Part shown: positions 31,646 through 33,930 of the stretch, one piece after another
Layout: the number at the start of each line of letters is the position of its first letter
Numbering within the stretch: position 1 is the first letter of the stretch
NCBI GenBank assembly: GCA_945893365.1
Contig: CAMDED010000079.1
Coordinates: 1 to 33,930 of the forward strand
Length of the DNA: 33,930 nucleotides
Direction of reading: 5' to 3'
From: Candidatus Sulfopaludibacter sp. SbA3
Lineage (GTDB): Bacteria; Acidobacteriota; Terriglobia; Bryobacterales; Bryobacteraceae
Program-made: the position numbers and the translations under genes
Notes under the pieces: model-generated
Database searches by the model: none
Told to the model about the DNA's origin: nothing
Seen by the model: the letters and a program-made list of their open reading frames with translations, nothing else

Positions 31646-32566
31646 TTAGTTCGTAACTTTCTCCAACTGTCCGGTGAGCTCCTCGTAAGTCATCTTTCCC
31701 GGATGGTACATGCGAACAACGCCCTCGCGGTCGAGCAGCACAAGCGTCGGCGTCGTGCTCGCGCCGTAGTTCCTGAAGTTCTCCTCGCTCACCGGAACCG
31801 CCATCCCCGAAAGCGATCCGTAGTGCTCCCGGCGCACGCTCTCGATGTACGGTTTCTCCTTTTCAGGCGGCGCGTCCTCGCCGCGATTGACATAACCGTA
31901 CCGTTGCGTCGGACCCACCAGAACCAGACCCTTCGGTCCGTATTGCTCCATCAGGCGCGCGAGCACCGGCGCCTGCGCCTTGCAGTCGCCGCACCAATGC
32001 GCCCAGAAAAACAGCAGCACGGGGCGTCCCTTCAGCTTCTCCACGCGCGCCGGCTTTGCGTTCAGCCAGTCCGCCACCTCAAGCGCCGGCGCCTGCTTGC
32101 CTTCGAGACTCAGCAGGTGGATGTTCTTCTGCAGACGGGTCCGTATCGATGTATTCCGGTACGTCTCCACCTCGCGCCGCAGGAACGCCACGGCCTCGCC
32201 CTTTTCGCCCCGCGCGTTCAACACATTCGCATGCACCTCAATCGACGCCCCCAGGGCAATCGGAGTGTTCGGGTCGCTGTCGAGCGGCCGCGTTTTCAGC
32301 GCTTCGAGCACCAGTTTCCGGGTTTCCCCCGCGTACCGCTCCGCTTCGTCGTAGTGTTTTGCCGCGAGCGCCCCGCGCCCCAGCCAGGACAGAGCCTCGA
32401 GCGCTTCGGGCTTTGTGCCTTCCCTGGCGCGGTATTCCTTCAGACGGCTCTCGCCAAGCGCAAAGTTCCCGCCGGCAATAGCGGCCCGTACGTCCTGGAT
32501 GATCCCCGCGGGGGAAACCGAGGCCCCCACAACCAGCAGCAGCGCGGCAAAACGAGAGGTGTTCAT
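31646..32566 (-). CDS. Exported thioredoxin-fold protein (TlpA/ResA-like) with CGDC active site
   Basis: A 306-residue protein. The ATG at 32566 overlaps the stop of the upstream gene by 4 nt and opens a signal peptide (about 1-20); an in-frame alternative lies 21 nt upstream but would only add residues before it. Residues ~25-150 are helical and TPR-like. A thioredoxin domain follows from ~165: VLLFFWAHWCGDCKAQAP carries the redox pair in CGDC, and TPTLVLLDREGVVR includes the cis-Pro. It probably reduces or exchanges disulfides in the periplasm. The CGDC dipeptide differs from the CGPC of thioredoxin, which may shift its redox potential. Confidence 0.88.
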   Translation of the reverse strand: MNTSRFAALLLVVGASVSPAGIIQDVRAAIAGGNFALGESRLKEYRAREGTKPEALEALSWLGRGALAAKHYDEAERYAGETRKLVLEALKTRPLDSDPNTPIALGASIEVHANVLNARGEKGEAVAFLRREVETYRNTSIRTRLQKNIHLLSLEGKQAPALEVADWLNAKPARVEKLKGRPVLLFFWAHWCGDCKAQAPVLARLMEQYGPKGLVLVGPTQRYGYVNRGEDAPPEKEKPYIESVRREHYGSLSGMAVPVSEENFRNYGASTTPTLVLLDREGVVRMYHPGKMTYEELTGQLEKVTN

Positions 32567-33591
32567 ATTTTCAGCGCCTTGTGGCAATAATCGATACTGA
32601 CTTCCAGATCTTCTCTTTCCCGCGCGGCAGCCTCTTCTTTGCGGGCGGGCGCCGGACCCCGGTGCGGTTCGCCCCCGTCGGCCAGCGCAAGGAACCGCGC
32701 AAACTCCCAGGCCGGCGTCTTGCGGTAGGCATCCCAGAACTTCTCATCTTTCCAGGCGTAAGTCCGAGGCGCGGTCACAATCACTTCGAGCGAAAACGGC
32801 TTGCCCGGACAGAGTTCCTGGAACCGTTCGGCGTAGCGCCCGATACCGATATTCCCCTCGCCCATGCGCACCCACTTTACGGCGACGCCTTCCTTTTCGC
32901 GCCAAACCGCGGTGTCCCGCACGTGGCTCGTCAACACGAACGGAGCCAAAATTTCGAGCGTCAGAAGAGGGTCCTCGATCGTCCAGAGCGGGTTGCCCGA
33001 ATCGAGACAGACGCCCACGAAGTCCTTGCCGGCCTCTTCCACCAGCGTCTTCAGCTCTCGCCCCTGCATGTCGCCCGCGTGATTCTCGATGGCGATCCTG
33101 ACGTTCGCGTCCCGCGCCTTTGCCCGCGCACCGCGCAGCGCCTTCGCCGCGTTCTCGATGTGCCCTTCGATCGGGATCGGCCCCGTGCGGTCCGCCATGG
33201 TCCCGAGAAACGCCCGCACGATGGGCGACCCCACCGTCACCGCCGCGTCGATCATTCTTGCGATCTGCTCTTCGGCGGTCCCTTGGGCGGCGTCAAACGC
33301 TTTGGACGAGGGGCAAATCGACCGCATCCCGATCTCGAGCGCAATCCGCAGCTTTTCCGCGTGCGCTCGCACGGCCTTCAGGTGCGCCGGATCGAGGCCG
33401 CCGAGGAAACGGATCTCGGAAAAGTGGACGACCTTTGTGTTCCACTTTGCGCAATAGTCGAGATACTGAAATGGCGTCCAGTTCTGCGACCGGATACTGA
33501 ACAGGTCGATTCCGAACCGGACAGGCGCATTTGCGGCGGCTGCCGGAGCGCCCGCCGCCGCGGCGGAAGCCAGAAAGATTCTGCGTCGCAT
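32563..33591 (-). CDS. Xylose-isomerase-like TIM-barrel protein (sugar phosphate isomerase/epimerase family), Tat-type signal
   Basis: A 342-residue protein of the AP-endonuclease-2/xylose-isomerase-like superfamily. Start ATG 33591 gives MRRRIFLASAAAAG, a twin-arginine-type signal. The barrel shows FGIDLFS, ALEIGMRS, RIAIENHAGDM (Glu and His typical of the metal site), VGVCLDSGNP (Asp), LTSHVRDT (His) and SLEVIV (Glu), so a divalent-metal site is likely. The substrate is unknown; export suggests a carbohydrate processed outside the cytoplasm. The frame is open to 33633, where an ATG overlaps another stop, but the -10 at 33598-33603 and the signal peptide favour 33591. It is followed by the thioredoxin-like gene with 4-nt overlap. 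Confidence 0.87.
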   Translation of the reverse strand: MRRRIFLASAAAAGAPAAAANAPVRFGIDLFSIRSQNWTPFQYLDYCAKWNTKVVHFSEIRFLGGLDPAHLKAVRAHAEKLRIALEIGMRSICPSSKAFDAAQGTAEEQIARMIDAAVTVGSPIVRAFLGTMADRTGPIPIEGHIENAAKALRGARAKARDANVRIAIENHAGDMQGRELKTLVEEAGKDFVGVCLDSGNPLWTIEDPLLTLEILAPFVLTSHVRDTAVWREKEGVAVKWVRMGEGNIGIGRYAERFQELCPGKPFSLEVIVTAPRTYAWKDEKFWDAYRKTPAWEFARFLALADGGEPHRGPAPARKEEAAAREREDLEVSIDYCHKALKI

Positions 33592-33597
33592 GCGAGC

Positions 33598-33603
33598 ATT
33601 ATA
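33598..33603 (-). promoter_or_regulatory. Perfect -10 element, leaderless geometry
   Basis: The minus strand reads TATAAT, six bases (GCTCGC), then ATG at 33591. This is the clearest of the four leaderless-type starts. No -35 is visible at the usual distance. Confidence 0.6.
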
Positions 33604-33629
33604 GCGGTTGCGCACCATGGTGGTTGAGA

Positions 33630-33788
33630 TCATGCCGCCTGGCTCGGCTTCGGCGGCGCCGGTTTGCGGGCGTCCGCTTCAAGCCGTTGTTCGGCTTTCC
33701 GCAGGAAGAAAAAGACGACATTCTTGGAGATAGCCGGAGCCTCCGCCACCTTGACCGCTTTAGTTTGAACTCCAAGAGGGCCGGCTAG
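33630..33788 (-). other. Possible 3' remnant of an unidentified gene; otherwise nothing seen to the right edge
   Basis: A frame of 52 codons without a convincing start ends at TGA 33632-33630; its end (NVVFFFLRKAEQRLEADAR, then KPAPPKPSQAA) reads like a real C-terminal tail. A stop closes it at 33791. Beyond, to 33930, a second proline-rich minus-strand frame runs off the edge and ends at TAG 33791-33789. I recognise neither. The edge carries T9 then G7 (33899-33914), which may be sequence-quality noise near a contig end. Confidence 0.25.
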
Positions 33789-33930
33789 CTACTTTCCGGC
33801 GCAAAATTCGGGAAGTGCGCAAAGCGGCTTCGGTGGGGCAGGCGACACATCAGAAGCTGGTTGAATGGTGATGAAACCGTGGCAAGCAGTTGTGGATGTT
33901 TTTTTTTGGGGGGGAGATTTTGGCGGAGGA

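Noticed and set aside
33899-33914. T9G7 homopolymer as a terminator or polypurine structure
   Set aside because: No stem precedes the T-run on either strand and it lies at the window edge, so sequencing noise near a contig end is more likely.

Overview
The window looks like chromosomal DNA of an Acidobacteriota member, probably near Solibacter/Bryobacter. The left edge is the 5' end of a 16S rRNA gene on the minus strand; its GCTCAGAATC stretch is typical of that phylum. The gene content agrees: GC-rich DNA, two large Oar-type TonB-dependent receptors plus the remains of a third, a secreted sulfatase, an NtrC-type two-component system and an HME-RND metal exporter. The lineage is inference. 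The 16S fragment is too short to place it further.

Layout. 1-552: 16S 5' end and its long leader with two boxA-like motifs. 553-4398 (+): secreted M1 metallopeptidase, then a sulfatase. 4410-4489: three tandem 4-nt-loop hairpins. 4502-9302 (-): Oar-like receptor translationally coupled to a periplasmic TPR protein. 9490-12281 (-): sensor kinase and sigma54 activator, divergent from 12410-18272 (+), an outer-membrane factor, membrane-fusion protein, DUF190 PII-like protein and RND pump joined by 4-nt overlaps or a 3-nt gap. This resembles a ZraSR-like sensor beside its heavy-metal export operon; three GTAC cores spaced exactly 11 bp lie between them. 18408-22300 (+): family 2 glycosyltransferase and a second Oar-like receptor, whose stop codon shares the palindrome CTAG with the convergent anmK. 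anmK lies downstream of mutS (-), and mutS carries a +1 frameshift near its 3' end.

26061-31148 is the accessory part. A 1187-residue CHAT / NB-ARC-type NTPase / TPR protein is convergent with a two-gene unit: a winged-helix-like protein and a three-helix membrane protein. Beyond these lie a frameshifted 300-bp duplicate of the N-terminal region of the CHAT gene and, abutting it, a decayed Oar-receptor remnant. The CHAT catalytic cysteine position is arginine (AAC GCC CGC in place of an expected AAC GCC TGC). This locus is the best candidate here for an undescribed conflict or signalling system.

31646-33591 (-): Tat-type secreted xylose-isomerase-like TIM barrel protein and a thioredoxin-fold protein. 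The last 300 bp hold no convincing gene.

A pattern across the window: four genes (M1 peptidase, CHAT protein, winged-helix protein, TIM-barrel protein) have a good -10 hexamer exactly 6 nt before the start codon, with no room for a ribosome-binding site. They look like leaderless transcripts. Other genes (glycosyltransferase, both receptors, membrane-fusion protein) have ordinary leaders or Shine-Dalgarno sequences.
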